DNA of 64,000 nt from Streptomyces monashensis (GCF_001866665.1 NZ_MLYO01000035.1:62001-126000); one strand, 5' to 3'; positions 8,816-17,688 are shown, counted from the stretch's first letter. Numbers and translations are program-made. The notes: a model not told the origin generated them from the sequence alone.

Positions 8816-10177
8816 CTACAGCACCGGCAGGTTCTTCCGCAGCTCGAACGCCGTGACCTCCGAGCGGTACTCGTGCCACTCGGCCTGCTTGTTGCGCAGG
8901 AAGAAGTCGAAGACGTGCTCGCCGAGGGTCTCGGCGACCAGGTCGCTGCGTTCCATCAGGGCGAGGGCCTCGCCCAGGTTCTGGGGCAGGGGCTCGATGC
9001 CCATCGCGCGGCGTTCGGCGTCGGAGAGGGCCCAGACGTCGTCCTCGGCGCCGGGCGGGAGTTCGTAGCCCTCCTCGATGCCCTTCAGGCCGGAGGCCAG
9101 GAGCAGGGCGTAGGCCAGGTAGGGGTTGGCACCCGAGTCCAGGGAGCGGACCTCCACGCGCGCGGAGCCGGTCTTGCCGGGCTTGTACATGGGGACGCGG
9201 ACCAGGGCGCTGCGGTTGTTGTGGCCCCAGCAGATGTACGACGGGGCCTCGCCGCCGGCGCCGGCCGTGCGCTCGGAGCCTCCCCAGATGCGCTTGTAGG
9301 AGTTCACCCACTGGTTGGTGACCGCCGAGATCTCCGCCGCGTGCCTGAGCAGACCCGCGATGAAGGAACGGCCGACCTTGGAGAGCTGGTACTCGGCGCC
9401 CGACTCGTAGAACGCGTTGCGGTCGCCCTCGAAGAGGGACAGGTGGGTGTGCATGCCGGAGCCCGGGTGCTCGGAGAAGGGCTTCGGCATGAAGGTCGCC
9501 TGCACCCCCTGCTCCAGGGCCACCTGCTTCATGACCAGGCGGAACGTCATGATGTTGTCGGCCGTGGAGAGCGCGTCGGCGTAGCGCAGGTCGATCTCCT
9601 GCTGGCCGGGGGCGCCCTCGTGGTGGGAGAACTCGACCGAGATGCCCATCGACTCCAGCATGGTGATCGCCTGGCGGCGGAAGTCCATGCCGACGTTGGT
9701 CGGGGTGTGGTCGAAGTAGCCCGAGTTGTCGGCCGGGGTGGGGCGGGTGCCGTCCAGCGGGCGGTCCTTCAGCAGGAAGAACTCGATCTCCGGGTGGGTG
9801 TAGAAGGTGAAGCCCAGGTCGGAGGTGCGGGCCAGGGCGCGCTTGAGGACGTAGCGCGGGTCCGCGAAGGACGGGGAGCCGTCCGGCATGAGGATGTCGC
9901 AGAACATGCGGGCGGTGCCGGGGGTCTCGGCGCGCCACGGCAGGACCTGGAAGGTGGAGGGGTCCGGCTTGGCGATCATGTCGGACTCGTAGACGCGGGC
10001 GAAGCCCTCGATGGCGGAGCCGTCGAAGCCGATGCCCTCGTCGAAGGCCTGCTCCAGCTCTGCGGGGGCCACGGCGACGGACTTGAGGAAGCCCAGCACG
10101 TCCGTGAACCACAGGCGTACGAACCGGATGTCGCGCTCCTCCAACGTCCGGAGCACGAACTCCTGCTGCTTGTCCAT
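8816..10177 (-). CDS. glnA2: Type I glutamine synthetase-like enzyme, GlnA2 group (gamma-glutamylpolyamine synthetase)
   Basis: 453 residues beginning MDKQQEFVLRTLEERDIRFV. It has the beta-grasp N-domain and ATP-grasp-type core with GFDGSAIEGFARV, HPEIEFFLLK, FMPKPFSEHPGSGMHTH and the R-containing NNRSALVRVP. The adenylylation motif of housekeeping GlnA (NLYDLPPE) is replaced by GYELPPGAEDD, so control by GlnE is not expected. I recognise it as the orthologue of S. coelicolor GlnA2 (SCO2241), reported to glutamylate polyamines rather than ammonia. An ATG at 10192 is in frame, but the one at 10177 is preferred because GGGGAAG precedes it and it matches the orthologue. Confidence 0.92.
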   Translation of the reverse strand: MDKQQEFVLRTLEERDIRFVRLWFTDVLGFLKSVAVAPAELEQAFDEGIGFDGSAIEGFARVYESDMIAKPDPSTFQVLPWRAETPGTARMFCDILMPDGSPSFADPRYVLKRALARTSDLGFTFYTHPEIEFFLLKDRPLDGTRPTPADNSGYFDHTPTNVGMDFRRQAITMLESMGISVEFSHHEGAPGQQEIDLRYADALSTADNIMTFRLVMKQVALEQGVQATFMPKPFSEHPGSGMHTHLSLFEGDRNAFYESGAEYQLSKVGRSFIAGLLRHAAEISAVTNQWVNSYKRIWGGSERTAGAGGEAPSYICWGHNNRSALVRVPMYKPGKTGSARVEVRSLDSGANPYLAYALLLASGLKGIEEGYELPPGAEDDVWALSDAERRAMGIEPLPQNLGEALALMERSDLVAETLGEHVFDFFLRNKQAEWHEYRSEVTAFELRKNLPVL

Positions 10178-10426
10178 CTTCCGCTTCCCCATCCTTGCTG
10201 GTCAGGCCGTCTTCACGCGCGATGGCGGGAGACGGTCGGGCACCCGAGCATCACACCACAACAGCGTTTCGAGCGCGTTGCGGACCTTGATCGCCCGGGC
10301 GTCCTCGGCCTGAACGGCTCTCGTACGACAGGTGTACTGCCGTCTCTCGCCCATCTTGCCCGCTCGGACCGGCATTCGTCATGGCCGGGTCCACGCGGGA
10401 CGTGAGGCAGACCACCTCCATTTAAT

Positions 10427-10443
10427 TTGCATCTCAGATGCAA
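10427..10443. promoter_or_regulatory. NsrR operator upstream of hmp
   Basis: TTGCATCTCAGATGCAA is a perfect 17-bp palindrome around a central C, flanked by AA and TT two bases out. This matches the 11-1-11 inverted repeat described for Streptomyces NsrR sites upstream of hmpA genes. It lies 63 bp before the hmp start codon in an AT-rich patch, and nsrR itself is the next gene downstream. The gap 10178-10505 thus holds this operator, the hmp promoter and the glnA2 upstream region. Confidence 0.85.
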
Positions 10444-10505
10444 GTTTTCATAGCGTGGCGATCAGTCGAGATGTGAAGAGATCCGACGAGATCCGAGGAG
10501 ATCCG

Positions 10506-11699
10506 ATGCTGTCCGAGCAGTCCGCGAGCACCGTCCGCGCCACCCTTCCCGCCGTCGGCGCGGCCATCGGCGAGATCACCGAGCGCTTCTACGCGCGGCT
10601 CTTCGCCGCCCGCCCCGAGCTGCTGCGCGACCTGTTCAACCGGGGCAACCAGGCCTCCGGCGCCCAGAAGCAGGCCCTCGCCGGCTCCATCGCCGCGTTC
10701 GCCACGCATCTCGTCCAGCACCCGGAGCAGCGGCCCGACGCCATGCTCGGCCGGATCGCGCACAAGCACGCCTCCCTGGGTGTGGCCCCCGACCACTATC
10801 CGATCGTCCACGAGCACCTCTTCGCCGCGATCGCCGAGGTCCTCGGCGAGGCCGTCACGCCCGAGGTGGCCGCGGCCTGGGACGAGGTCTACTGGCTGAT
10901 GGCCAACGCACTCATCGCCATCGAGAAGCGGCTGTACGAGGAGAGCGGCAGCACGGAGCGGCGGCCGTGGGAGGTCGTGGAGCGCATCGAGGAGACGGCG
11001 GACGTCGCCACCTTCCGGCTGCGCCCGGCCGACGGCGGCCCGGTGCGCGGCTTCCGGGCCGGCCAGTACGTCTCCGTCCAGGTCGAACTGCCCGACGGCG
11101 CCCGCCAGATACGGCAGTACAGCCTGTCCGGCGCGTCGGAGGAGACGGTGCGCCAGTTCAGCGTCAAGCGCGTGGCGGGCGACGGCGGGGCTCCCGACGG
11201 CGAGGTCTCGAACCACCTCCACGCGCGCGTGCGGGCCGGTGACGTCGTGCACCTGTCCGAGCCGTACGGCGACCTCGTCCTCGGCGACACCGAGGACCGC
11301 CCCCTGCTGCTCGCCTCCGCGGGCATCGGGGTGACCCCGATGGTCGCGATGCTCGCCGCGCTGGCCGCCGACGGCCACCAGGCGCCGGTCACCGTCGTGC
11401 ACGGCGACCGCTCCCCCGCCGACCACGCCCTGCGCACCGACCACGAGGCCTACGCCGCGAAGCTCCCGGACGCCTCGGTCCACCTCTTCTACGAGCGAGA
11501 CGCCGAGCCCGGCACCCGCACCGGCCTGGTCGACCTCGCCGACGTGGGCGTGGCCCCCGGCACGCGCGCGTACCTGTGCGGCCCGCTGCCCTTCATGCGC
11601 GCGGTCCGCACCCAGCTGATCGACAAGGGCGTGGCCCCGGCCGACATCCACTACGAGGTGTTCGGTCCGGACCTGTGGCTGGCGCGGCAGGCCGGCTGA
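10506..11699 (+). CDS. hmp: Flavohemoprotein, nitric oxide dioxygenase
   Basis: 397 residues. Globin domain (about 1-140) with the proximal-His segment AHKHASLGV; FAD-binding reductase domain (about 150-260) with RQYSLS; NAD-binding domain with LLASAGIGVTPMVAML and a C-terminal VFGPDLW. It oxidises NO to nitrate with NAD(P)H and oxygen in the cytosol. ATG 10506 follows GAGGAG by six bases; the long frame upstream of it crosses the operator. Regulation by NsrR is indicated by the palindrome at 10427 and by nsrR lying convergently at 11786. Very similar to hmpA1 of S. coelicolor in setting. Confidence 0.93.
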   Translation: MLSEQSASTVRATLPAVGAAIGEITERFYARLFAARPELLRDLFNRGNQASGAQKQALAGSIAAFATHLVQHPEQRPDAMLGRIAHKHASLGVAPDHYPIVHEHLFAAIAEVLGEAVTPEVAAAWDEVYWLMANALIAIEKRLYEESGSTERRPWEVVERIEETADVATFRLRPADGGPVRGFRAGQYVSVQVELPDGARQIRQYSLSGASEETVRQFSVKRVAGDGGAPDGEVSNHLHARVRAGDVVHLSEPYGDLVLGDTEDRPLLLASAGIGVTPMVAMLAALAADGHQAPVTVVHGDRSPADHALRTDHEAYAAKLPDASVHLFYERDAEPGTRTGLVDLADVGVAPGTRAYLCGPLPFMRAVRTQLIDKGVAPADIHYEVFGPDLWLARQAG

Positions 11700-11785
11700 G
11701 GGGATCGGCCCCGGTCGTGTCCGGCGGCCGCCTCGGTCACGCGCGCACCACAGCGCCGCCGGTGAACGCCGCGCGGCGCAGGCCG

Positions 11786-12226
11786 TCAGCCGCCGGGCGC
11801 CCGGGAGATCCCCAGCAGCAGGCGTCCCGTCGGCTCCGCGACGATCTCCCCGATCGTGATCGGGTCCAGGCTGGCGTAGAACGCCTCCTGGGCCCGTCGC
11901 AGCGCGCCCCGCAGCCGGCAGCCGGAACGCAGCGGGCACGGCGTCGCGCCCTCGCACTCGACCACGTCGCCGTCGCCCTCGAAGACGCGCACGACCGCGC
12001 CCACCGACGCCGTACGGCCCTTCTCGGTGAGCGCGAGGCCGCCGCCCCGGCCGCGCCGGGCGTCCACCAAGCCCAGGTGCTGGAGTTCGGCGACGACCTT
12101 CGCGGCATGCGTGTAGGGCACCTCCATGTCCGCCGCCACCTGGCGGGTGGTGGGCGTGGCGTCGGCGGCGACGGCGAGTCGCATCAGGACCCGCAGGGCC
12201 AGGTCGGTGGAGCGCAGGAGCCGCAT
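11786..12226 (-). CDS. nsrR: Nitric oxide-sensing Rrf2-family repressor NsrR
   Basis: 146 residues. N-terminal winged helix of the Rrf2 type (STDLALRVLMRLA, then RQVAADMEVPYTHAAKVVAEL and a GRGGG wing). The cluster-binding loop has C91, C97 and C103 spaced x5/x5, and Asp8 is present. In S. coelicolor NsrR three cysteines and Asp8 of the partner subunit hold the [4Fe-4S] cluster that reacts with NO. Convergent with hmp, whose promoter carries the operator. The upstream region is shared with the divergent DUF3105 gene. Confidence 0.93.
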   Translation of the reverse strand: MRLLRSTDLALRVLMRLAVAADATPTTRQVAADMEVPYTHAAKVVAELQHLGLVDARRGRGGGLALTEKGRTASVGAVVRVFEGDGDVVECEGATPCPLRSGCRLRGALRRAQEAFYASLDPITIGEIVAEPTGRLLLGISRAPGG

Positions 12227-12241
12227 ACCGCGAGCCTAGGT

Positions 12242-12264
12242 AATACGCATCCAGGGTTCAAATT
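12242..12264. promoter_or_regulatory. Degenerate NsrR-like half site near nsrR
   Basis: AATACGCATC followed by a poorly matching second half ending AAATT. Only the left half fits the NsrR consensus. It sits 16 bp before the nsrR start, where autoregulation would act. Weak. Confidence 0.3.
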
Positions 12265-12363
12265 ATCTGTTCGCTGTCGCGCCCTACGGTGCGGCACGGG
12301 TTCCCCACTACGATCAGCACGCCCCACCCGACCCGTCCCTTTCCCCAGAAGGACACACGCCTC

Positions 12364-13053
12364 ATGGGTTCCGCCAAGAACAACAGCAGCGCGGCGCGCA
12401 CGGCGCGCATAGAGGAGATGCGACGCGCGGAGCGCGCCCGCGAGCGCCGCAACCGGATCCTGGTCGTCGCCGCGAGCGTGGTGGTCGTCGCCGCTCTCGT
12501 GGTCGGCGGAGTGGTCGTCATGAACTCCCGGTCCGCCTCGACCAAGACGTCGGACACGGCGAGCGACAGCAAGAACGGCGGGACCTCCGGTGACTCCGGG
12601 CACTTCGTCGAGGGCAAGGACGGGGTGATGACCTGGAGCGGCACCCTGTCGCGCACGCACGTGACGACGAACGTGTCGTACCCGATGCACCCGCCGGTCG
12701 GCGGCAACCACAACCCGGTCTGGCTGAACTGCAACGGCGACGTCTACACCGAGCCGGTGCAGGACGAGAACGCCGTGCACGCGCTGGAGCACGGCGCCGT
12801 CTGGGTGACGTACACCGCCAAGGCGGACAAGGCGGACGTCGACGCGCTCGCGGCGAAGGTGAAGCAGACGCCGTACTCGCTGATGAGCCCGTACGAGAAC
12901 CAGGCCGCGCCGCTGATCCTGTCGGCGTGGGGTCGCCAGGTGACCGTGAAGAGCGCGAAGGACCCCGAGGTCGCCAAGTTCTTCGCCGCCTATGTGCAGG
13001 GCCCGCAGACGCCCGAGCCGGGTGCCTCGTGCACCGGCGGAGCCATGAAGTGA
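12364..13053 (+). CDS. DUF3105 membrane-anchored protein
   Basis: 229 residues: a basic cytoplasmic start with a run of ERARERRNR, one membrane helix (about 37-58), a Ser/Thr-rich linker, then the DUF3105 domain with HPPVGGNHNPVWLNCNGDVY and ALEHGAVWVTY. The His-rich conserved core suggests metal or redox binding on the outside of the membrane, but no function is established. The stop overlaps the GTG of the DUF305 gene, a pairing seen repeatedly in actinobacteria. Start chosen at the ATG after GAAGGACAC rather than the earlier in-frame start at 12289. Confidence 0.85.
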   Translation: MGSAKNNSSAARTARIEEMRRAERARERRNRILVVAASVVVVAALVVGGVVVMNSRSASTKTSDTASDSKNGGTSGDSGHFVEGKDGVMTWSGTLSRTHVTTNVSYPMHPPVGGNHNPVWLNCNGDVYTEPVQDENAVHALEHGAVWVTYTAKADKADVDALAAKVKQTPYSLMSPYENQAAPLILSAWGRQVTVKSAKDPEVAKFFAAYVQGPQTPEPGASCTGGAMK

Positions 13054-13688
13054 TCCGCCGGCGCATCGGCTGGCTCGCCGGGGCCGCGGCGGCGGTGCTC
13101 GTCGCGGCCGGCGGGGTCACGTACGCGGTCGCCGAGGATTCGGGCGTCGGTGGGACGCGGTTGACGGTGCCCGGCGCGGAGTCGGCGGACGCCGGCTTCG
13201 CCCGGGACATGGCCGTGCACCACCAGCAGGCCGTCGAGATGTCGTACATCGTCCGCGACCGCACGACGAACGCGGACGTCCGGCGGCTCGCCTACGACAT
13301 CGCGCAGACGCAGGCCAACCAGCGCGGCATGCTGCTCGGCTGGCTGGATCTGTGGGGGCTGCCGAAGGTGTCGGCCAAGCCGCCGATGGCCTGGATGGGC
13401 ATGGGCGACATGCCCGAGCGCGGCGACGGCTCGCTGATGCCGGGGATGGCGACCGACACGGAGCTGAGGAAGCTCCAGTCGCTGAGTGGGAAGCAGGCCG
13501 AGATCTTCTACCTCCAGCTGATGACGGACCACCACAAGGGCGGCATCCACATGGCCGAGGGGTGCGTGGCCAGGTGCACGGTCGACGTGGAGAAACGGCT
13601 CGCGCAGGGCATGGTCGACGCCCAGCAGTCGGAGCTTCAGGTGATGGCCGGGATGCTCAAGGAGCGGGGAGCGAAGCCGCGTTCGTGA
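13050..13688 (+). CDS. DUF305 secreted or anchored four-helix protein
   Basis: 212 residues from the GTG at 13050, inside the DUF3105 stop (GTGA). One N-terminal hydrophobic segment, then two DUF305 halves marked by DMAVHHQQAVEMS and LMTDHHKGGIHMAE, each ending a helix with paired histidines. The fold is ferritin-like and copper binding has been suggested for family members. Met-rich WMGMGDMPERG and MPGM stretches between the halves are compatible with copper. Function here is inferred only from the family and the pairing with DUF3105. Confidence 0.85.
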   Translation: MIRRRIGWLAGAAAAVLVAAGGVTYAVAEDSGVGGTRLTVPGAESADAGFARDMAVHHQQAVEMSYIVRDRTTNADVRRLAYDIAQTQANQRGMLLGWLDLWGLPKVSAKPPMAWMGMGDMPERGDGSLMPGMATDTELRKLQSLSGKQAEIFYLQLMTDHHKGGIHMAEGCVARCTVDVEKRLAQGMVDAQQSELQVMAGMLKERGAKPRS

Positions 13689-13958
13689 TCGCGCATGTGA
13701 AAAGCGGGCGGGCAGTTGTGAACAGGGGGCAAGCGGTTTCGTAACGCAGTCGTAAGGATAAAGAGGCTCAAATCGCCCCACCTGACGGGCACTTGAGCGT
13801 CTCTTGACCTTTTCGTTCCCCTGGCATGAACGGTTCATCGGAGAGAGTGACCCCCATCGTGTGATCCATACGGTCGGCCGAACCGCCGCCGGGCCGGCAC
13901 GCGGACCGCATGACGTACCGACCACGACATGCATGCGAACCGCATCGCAGGGGGTTCT

Positions 13959-15908
13959 ATGAGATCCAACCGCGCCAAGCTGCGCACCGTGAGCATGGCA
14001 GCCACGCTGCCCATGATCGCCGGTGCGCTGGCGCTGGGCATACCCGCGGCCCACGCCGCGGACAGCCCCGCTCGTCAGTCCCTGAAGGGCACCAAGCCCC
14101 TCTGGGCGACGGCCAAGGCGGACAAGGGTGCGACCGCGAACAGCGCCCAGGTGAACGCCAAGGTCTACCTGGCCGGCAAGGACGCGGCGGGCCTCGCCGC
14201 GTACGCCAGGGCCGTGTCCGACCCCAGCTCGCCGCAGTACGGCAAGTACCTGAGCGCCAAGTCGACACAGGCCCGTTTCGGGGCCACCAAGGCCCAGGTG
14301 GCCGCGGTCAAGTCCTGGCTGACGTCGGCCGGGCTGAAGGTCACCGAGGTCACCCAGCACTACGTCGCCGTCTCCGGTGACGTGGCCGCCGCCGAGAAGG
14401 CGTTCGGCACCCAGCTGCACAACTATGCCAAGGGTGCGAAGACCTACCGCGCCCCCGCGCAGGCCGCCTCGGTCCCGGCCGGCCTGAAGGGCGCCGTCCT
14501 GACCGTCACCGGCCTGGACAGCGCTCCGCACATGGCGAACCACGACGACACGCTGCCGGCGCCGGACGCCGTGTTCAAGAACGCCGGCCCGTTCTCGTCG
14601 TACTACGGCTCGAACATCGCGAGCACGCTGCCGGACGCGTACGGCCAGAAGATCCCGTACGCCATCAAGGGCTACACGGGCAAGCAGCTGCGCGCCGCCT
14701 ACGGCGCCGGCACCTACACCGGCAAGGGCGTCCGCGTCGCCATCACCGACGCCTATGCCTCGCCGACCATCGCCTACGACGCCGGCACGTACGCGGCGAA
14801 GAACGGCGACCAGGCCTGGAAGACCAGCCAGCTGCACCAGTCGCTGCCGGACAACTGGACCAGGACCACCGAGTGCAAGGCGGCCGGCTGGTACGGCGAG
14901 GAGACCCTCGACGTCGAGGCCGTGCACGCCGTGGCCCCGAACGCCGACGTCACGTACGTCGGTGCGGCCTCCTGCTACGACGACGACCTGCTCGGCGCGC
15001 TCAGCAAGGTGGTCGACAACCACCTCGCCGACATCGTCTCCAACTCCTGGGGCGACGTCGAGGCCAGCCAGACCCCGGACCTCGCGGCCGCCTACGACCA
15101 GGTCTTCCAGCTGGGCGCGGTGCAGGGCATCGGCTTCTACTTCTCCTCCGGCGACAACGGCGACGAGGTCGCCAACACCGGCACGAAGCAGGTCGACACC
15201 CCGGCCAACTCCGCCTGGGTGACCGCGGTCGGCGGTACGTCCCTGGCCGTCGGCAAGGGCGACACGTACCAGTGGGAGACCGGCTGGGGTACCGAGAAGG
15301 CGACCCTGTCGGCCGACGGCAAGAGCTGGACGGGCTTCCCCGGCGCCTTCACCTCGGGCGCGGGCGGCGGCACCAGCAAGACGGTGGCGCAGCCGTACTA
15401 CCAGAAGGGCGTCGTCCCGGACGCGCTCGCGAAGGCGAACGGCACCACCGCCAACCGCGTCGTCCCGGACATCGCGGCCATCGCCGACCCGAACACCGGC
15501 TTCCTGGTCGGCCAGACCCAGACCTTCCCGGACGGGTCGCAGCAGTACAGCGAGTACCGCATCGGCGGCACGTCGCTGGCCGCGCCGACCATCGCGGCCA
15601 TCCAGGCCCTGGCCCAGGAGGCGCGCGGCAAGGCGATCGGCTTCGCCAACCCGACGATCTACGCCGACTACGGTAAGAAGGGCGTCTTCCACGACGTCAC
15701 GGACAACCCGACGGGCTCCGGCCTGGCGGTCGCCCGCGTGGACTTCGCCAACGGCCTGGACGCCAAGGGCGGCCTGCTGTACTCGGTCCGCAGCCTCGGC
15801 AAGGACAGCTCGCTGTCCGCGACGAAGGGCTACGACGACGTGACGGGCGTCGGCTCTCCGGCCGCCGGCTACGTGCTGTCGTACGCGAAGGCCGCGAAGA
15901 AGCACTGA
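13959..15908 (+). CDS. Secreted S53 (sedolisin/kumamolisin) serine peptidase precursor
   Basis: 649 residues. Signal peptide to about AHA-AD, then a pro-kumamolisin activation domain (about 45-190) with LSAKSTQARFGATKAQV, then the catalytic domain. Catalytic features of the family: GEETLDVEAVHAVAP (Glu and Asp), NSWGDVE (oxyanion Asp region) and GGTSLAAPTIAAI (Ser). The C-terminal VTGVGSPAAGY segment resembles the calcium site end. ATG 13959 is preceded by AGGGGG. Expected to be an acid-active exopeptidase/endopeptidase released by self-cleavage. The 270 bp before it hold no gene; a TTGACC at 13804 may be part of its promoter. A strong terminator follows. Confidence 0.92.
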   Translation: MRSNRAKLRTVSMAATLPMIAGALALGIPAAHAADSPARQSLKGTKPLWATAKADKGATANSAQVNAKVYLAGKDAAGLAAYARAVSDPSSPQYGKYLSAKSTQARFGATKAQVAAVKSWLTSAGLKVTEVTQHYVAVSGDVAAAEKAFGTQLHNYAKGAKTYRAPAQAASVPAGLKGAVLTVTGLDSAPHMANHDDTLPAPDAVFKNAGPFSSYYGSNIASTLPDAYGQKIPYAIKGYTGKQLRAAYGAGTYTGKGVRVAITDAYASPTIAYDAGTYAAKNGDQAWKTSQLHQSLPDNWTRTTECKAAGWYGEETLDVEAVHAVAPNADVTYVGAASCYDDDLLGALSKVVDNHLADIVSNSWGDVEASQTPDLAAAYDQVFQLGAVQGIGFYFSSGDNGDEVANTGTKQVDTPANSAWVTAVGGTSLAVGKGDTYQWETGWGTEKATLSADGKSWTGFPGAFTSGAGGGTSKTVAQPYYQKGVVPDALAKANGTTANRVVPDIAAIADPNTGFLVGQTQTFPDGSQQYSEYRIGGTSLAAPTIAAIQALAQEARGKAIGFANPTIYADYGKKGVFHDVTDNPTGSGLAVARVDFANGLDAKGGLLYSVRSLGKDSSLSATKGYDDVTGVGSPAAGYVLSYAKAAKKH

Positions 15909-15924
15909 CGCTCCACCGAGCGGC

Positions 15925-15965
15925 GGGGGCGTGGGGTCCTGACGGACCCCACGCCCCCTTCCTTC
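15925..15965 (+). terminator. Strong terminator after the S53 peptidase
   Basis: A perfect 15-bp stem (15925-15939 with 15944-15958) closes on the 4-base loop TGAC and is followed by TTCCTTCTTC. The remaining stretch to 16280 has no gene but contains an unusually AT-rich patch (about 16075-16230), probably the promoter of the next gene. Confidence 0.9.
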
Positions 15966-16280
15966 TTCTCCGGGGGAGCCTTGCGGGCGGGGCCGTTTAG
16001 CACGACTCGCCCCACCGCATAAGCACCGACACGTTTTGACGACGGGTGAGAGGAGGTCCACAGATCACCCCGAAGGGCTAATAGTATTTCAATCCCACCT
16101 TTTCTGCGGCGAATTGATCTCCTACCGCCCTGCGCGAAACGCGGTACTCGACGCCACAAATACCCCGATTGGCTCTCTGGTGGCACTCTCCTGAAATTGC
16201 CGACATGTCAGATCTCAGTACTTTTGATCTCGAACCGGCCGACGGTCGGCATCTCCGAGAGACGAGACAGGAGCACCACA

Positions 16281-16826
16281 ATGAAGCTCGCCCGTTCCAC
16301 CATGATGGCAGGCGCCGTCGCAGGCGCTGCGGGTCTTGCCGTGACCGGCATCACCTACGCCTCCGCGGCCTCCGCCCCAGCCCCGCAGGCGGCCCCGGCC
16401 GCCGCTGTCTCCGCCCCCCTCGGCGGCAACGGCAGCAACAACAACCAGAACAACAACAACGAAAACTGGGGCAAGGGCAACGAGGGCAAGGGCAACGAGG
16501 GGCGCGGGGGCGGTGAGCGCAGGGAGCACAGGGAGGGCCGCGTCTTCATCAACGAGCGGTCCTACTCCGCGCACCCCGGTGACTGCATCACCGTTGTCAG
16601 CGGCCTGGGTGCCAAGAGCCTGAACATCCGCAACGACAGCCACCGGACCGTCGAGGTGTTCCGTGGGGCGGTCTGCGACAACGGCGCTCCGATCGCCACC
16701 GTCGGCCCCTTCAGCGACAGCAACGGCGTGCACGCGTGCCCGCCCGAGGGCGTCCACGTCGAGCACGGTGTGCTGGCCAGCTTCCGTGTGGTCCGGCACC
16801 ACGGCCACGGCGGGGACTGGGACTAG
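16281..16826 (+). CDS. Small secreted protein with Asn/Gly-rich linker
   Basis: 181 residues. Signal peptide of about 30 residues ending near ASA-AP, Ala/Pro-rich stretch, then a low-complexity segment GGNGSNNNQNNNNENWGKG with two GKGNEGKGNEG repeats, a basic patch, and a C-terminal globular part (about 90-181) with three cysteines in GDCITV, AVCDNG and HACPP. ATG 16281 follows CAGGAG. No family recognised. The asparagine run uses AAC codons and breaks the local base composition. Stands alone between two terminators, so probably its own unit; the AT-rich upstream patch suggests a strong or regulated promoter. Confidence 0.75.
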   Translation: MKLARSTMMAGAVAGAAGLAVTGITYASAASAPAPQAAPAAAVSAPLGGNGSNNNQNNNNENWGKGNEGKGNEGRGGGERREHREGRVFINERSYSAHPGDCITVVSGLGAKSLNIRNDSHRTVEVFRGAVCDNGAPIATVGPFSDSNGVHACPPEGVHVEHGVLASFRVVRHHGHGGDWD

Positions 16827-16847
16827 TCCGACGCCGACCCCGTGATA

Positions 16848-16885
16848 CGGAACCCCGGCCCGCCGCAATCGGGCCGGGGATTCCG
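16848..16885 (+). terminator. Terminator after the Asn-rich secreted protein
   Basis: GGAACCCCGGCCC at 16849-16861 pairs with GGGCCGGGGATTCC at 16871-16884 with one bulged T. From here to 17220 (about 330 bp) I see no gene, only GC-rich sequence and a likely promoter region for the next gene. Confidence 0.75.
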
Positions 16886-17220
16886 TCCCCGTCATTGTCC
16901 GACACCCCCGCGCCGTGCACACCCTGCCGAGCCGCACGCCAGACACCTCAGCCTGTCGTACGGGCGGCCGTCTCTGCCCTCACCAGCCGACCCTTCCTGG
17001 TGCCAACCACCCGACCGCCTCCTGTGGGCGCTACCCCCGTGGCGTGGCCGCCGGCCTCCTTCCCCGGCGTAACCCCACCCCGAACGGGTGAGAAAGGGCG
17101 CGCACGTCACCTCGGCGGAAGCGGCACGGCGCAGTGGTCGTCCCGGCCTCCCCGCCCGCTGTCCGGCGGCCGGGGAGGCACCCTTCGTATCCGCGACACC
17201 GCAGGGTGAGCGAGGTGAGC

Positions 17221-17688
17221 ATGCGCCTGGTGGAGGACACGAGCGACGACACCTACGTCCTGGACATCCTCGACATCACGTTGACCCCCGCATTGCCGTG
17301 GCTCGGGCGCCAGGTCCGTTGGGAGATGAGCGGTCGCCTCAAGGAAACCGTCGACCTGACCCGGGTTACCTGCAATGTGATCATGAAGTTCGGTCCGGTG
17401 AAGATGCTGGACCGGAGCTACCGGCTGCCCGACCTGCTGGCGCGCATAGGAGCGAGACTGCCCGGTGACCCGAGGCTGCCGGCCGGGCCGTGGCAGCAGA
17501 CGTGGACGCTTCGGATTCCCGAGACGGTGCCGGTGGCCCGGCACCGGATCCGGCTGCGCGCACGGACGGGAACCGGGAAGAACTTCCTCGCCCTGGACAT
17601 CCCTGTGGACTTCAGCTGCAAGTTCCGTCCGGTCGCGGCGACCTGCGGCGGCAGCTCACGCGTGCTGCACAGCACGCGCCGCCGCTGA
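17221..17688 (+). CDS. ML-domain-like (MD-2-related lipid-recognition) protein
   Basis: 155 residues, no signal peptide or membrane segment. The order of features follows the ML/phosphatidylglycerol-transfer fold: YVLDILDITLTPALPWLGR (first strand with L-x-P-x-x-P-x-x-G), MSGRLKETVDL, VTCNVIMKFGPVKMLDRSY, LPDLL, then WTLRIPETVPVARHRIRLRART and a last strand LALDIPVDF. Most ML proteins are eukaryotic and secreted (NPC2, MD-2, fungal PG/PI transfer proteins) and have disulphides; this one keeps only scattered cysteines. Start at ATG 17221 with GAGG upstream; a GTG at 17215 is also in frame. The lipid-binding role is inferred from the pattern alone. Confidence 0.6.
   Translation: MRLVEDTSDDTYVLDILDITLTPALPWLGRQVRWEMSGRLKETVDLTRVTCNVIMKFGPVKMLDRSYRLPDLLARIGARLPGDPRLPAGPWQQTWTLRIPETVPVARHRIRLRARTGTGKNFLALDIPVDFSCKFRPVAATCGGSSRVLHSTRRR

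Noticed and set aside
12990..16061. 1023-codon minus-strand frame across the DUF305 and S53 genes
   Set aside because: Antisense of a peptidase with intact catalytic motifs; no start signal.
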